The position numbers were made by a program, and so were the translations under genes. Below are positions 12,994 through 14,012 of a DNA stretch of 14,012 nt, one piece after another; position 1 is the first letter of the stretch, and every line of letters begins with the position of its first letter. The DNA comes from Bacillota bacterium (GTDB taxonomy: Bacteria; Bacillota; Bacilli; Paenibacillales; Paenibacillaceae), in assembly GCA_023418755.1 (NCBI GenBank), contig JAEZZE010000196.1:1-14012 (forward strand), given 5' to 3'. Below the pieces are notes generated by a model, which was not told the DNA's origin, made no database searches, and was given only the letters and a program-made list of their open reading frames with translations.

Positions 12994-14012
12994 ATGACCG
13001 TCACGATCAAAGACGTAGCCAAGACGGCAGGCGTGTCGCCGTCTACCGTATCCCGAGTCATTTCCGGACATCCCCGGATCAGCGCGGAGACGAGCCGAAA
13101 AGTCAAAAGAATCATGGAGGAGCTCGGCTATCATCCGAACCTGATGGCGAAAAGCCTCGTCTCCAGAACGACCCGCACGATCGCGGTCATCTTCCCCAAG
13201 CCGGCCGAAGAATTGCTTTTGAACTTCTTTTTCTATGAACTGATCAGAGGGGTACTGGCTCAATTGACCCGGGCCGGTTACGATCTGCTGATGGCCGGAG
13301 GCAGCAACGAGCAGGAGGAGCTGGACACCGTTACACGGCTTGTCAGAGGAGGCCGCATCGACGGGCTTATTTTGCTCTACTCCCGTTCTTCCGATCCGAT
13401 CATCCATTTCCTGCGCAAGGAAAACATGCCGTTTGCCCTTATCGGCCGAAGTCTCGATTACGAGGACGTGCCGTCGGTGGACAACGACAACGTGCTTGCC
13501 GCCTACGATGCGACGAAGCACTTGATCGCGCAAGGCCAGAAACGAATCGGTTTCGTCAGCGGGCCTGCCAAGCTGGCGATGACCCAGGACCGCATGAACG
13601 GCTATAAGAAGGCGCTGGAAGAAGCCGGCCTTCCGTTCAGGCACAGCTGGGTCGTCGAAGGAGAATTTCTGATCGAGAGCGGCTATCGCGCCATGGCTTC
13701 GATCATGTCTCAGCCGGAACCCCCGACCGCCCTCGTCGTCATCGACGACGTCGTCGCCTTCGGCGTGCTTAAAGGCTTGAGCGAGCTGGGCTACCGCGTT
13801 CCCCAAGACGTCGCGATCGTCAGCTTCAACAACATCGCCCTGTCGGAGCTTACGATTCCTCCGATCAGCTCCGTGGACGTCGGGACTTACCAGCTTGGCT
13901 ACACCGCATCGCAAATGGTGCTCAATATGATGAAAGATATCGAGATTACGGCCAGGCAGATTATTCCCCACCGGCTTTTCGTCCGGGAGTCGTCCCTGCG
14001 GCCCGAAATGCC
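12994..14012 (+). CDS. LacI-family transcriptional regulator, MalR-like (3' end outside window)
   Basis: The frame opens at ATG 12994, preceded by AAAGGAAGG 8 bases upstream, and stays open to the window edge, giving 339 codons. LacI-family members are usually about 330-345 residues, so it is almost complete. The N-terminal helix-turn-helix reads VTIKDVAKTAGVSPSTVSRVISG (3-25). It is followed by RISAETSRKVKRIMEELGYHPN and a hinge around NLMAKSL, where the usual A-R is A-K. The remainder is the periplasmic-binding-like effector domain, with GRIDGLILLYSR, FALIGRS, DNDN and the C-terminal VDVGTYQLGYTASQMVLNMM. Divergence from the maltodextrin operon and shared operator-like boxes suggest a MalR-type repressor released by a maltose-type sugar. 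The effector cannot be read from the sequence. Confidence 0.93.
   Translation, partial: MTVTIKDVAKTAGVSPSTVSRVISGHPRISAETSRKVKRIMEELGYHPNLMAKSLVSRTTRTIAVIFPKPAEELLLNFFFYELIRGVLAQLTRAGYDLLMAGGSNEQEELDTVTRLVRGGRIDGLILLYSRSSDPIIHFLRKENMPFALIGRSLDYEDVPSVDNDNVLAAYDATKHLIAQGQKRIGFVSGPAKLAMTQDRMNGYKKALEEAGLPFRHSWVVEGEFLIESGYRAMASIMSQPEPPTALVVIDDVVAFGVLKGLSELGYRVPQDVAIVSFNNIALSELTIPPISSVDVGTYQLGYTASQMVLNMMKDIEITARQIIPHRLFVRESSLRPEM

Noticed and set aside
12964..13971. Minus-strand open frame of 335 codons opposite the LacI-family gene
   Set aside because: The plus strand carries an intact helix-turn-helix and effector domain with a good ribosome site; the minus-strand frame has neither motifs nor a start signal.
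1..14012. A novel defence, mobile or CRISPR system
   Set aside because: No spaced repeats, nuclease, transposase, integrase or toxin-like genes are visible. All real genes except DUF1802 and the transporter belong to well-known systems.

Overview
This window looks like chromosomal DNA of a GC-rich member of the Bacillales, most likely Paenibacillaceae (Paenibacillus- or Cohnella-like). The basis is the Bacillus-type gene order sufC-sufD-sufS-sufU-sufB, strong AGGAGG-type ribosome binding sites, TTG and GTG starts, a maltodextrin-type ABC importer operon, and a neighbouring LacI-family regulator with a CcpA-style cre site. I see no insertion sequences, CRISPR arrays, phage genes, rRNA or tRNA. 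Genus is inferred from gene order and composition only.

Region 1 (1-5160, minus strand) is the SUF iron-sulfur cluster assembly operon. It is transcribed from a near-consensus vegetative promoter (5114-5142) whose -35 element and spacer carry two TGAGAAT repeats one helical turn apart. SufS removes sulfur from cysteine, SufU accepts it, SufBCD is the scaffold and ATPase complex. sufB, the last gene, runs off the left edge of the window.

Region 2 (5166-7412, minus strand) holds two independent single-gene units, each bounded by hairpins: a DUF1802 protein and a polytopic membrane transporter of unknown substrate resembling the ion-transporter (IT) superfamily.

Region 3 (7370-12763, minus strand) is a four-gene maltodextrin/maltose uptake and degradation operon: solute-binding lipoprotein, two permeases and a surface-anchored GH13 alpha-amylase-type lipoprotein. 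The last three genes are joined by 4-base ATGA overlaps. A GC-rich stem-loop without a T tract separates the binding-protein gene from the permeases. No ATPase gene is present, so a shared MsmX-type ATPase elsewhere in the genome is expected.

Region 4 (12540-12993) is a 454-base AT-rich divergent control region. It has promoters in both directions, a cre-like palindrome, three related GCAAACG boxes suitable for a LacI-family repressor, a leader hairpin with a T8 tract, and a group of TTTGTGCAA-type repeats. It separates the sugar operon from a plus-strand LacI/MalR-like regulator gene (12994 to the right edge, nearly complete). The simplest model is that amylase releases oligosaccharides at the cell surface, the binding protein and permeases import them, and the regulator plus CcpA control the operon.

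Most of the window is ordinary, well-understood metabolism. The parts most worth a second look are the divergent control region, the suf promoter repeats, the intercistronic hairpin and the uncharacterised transporter.
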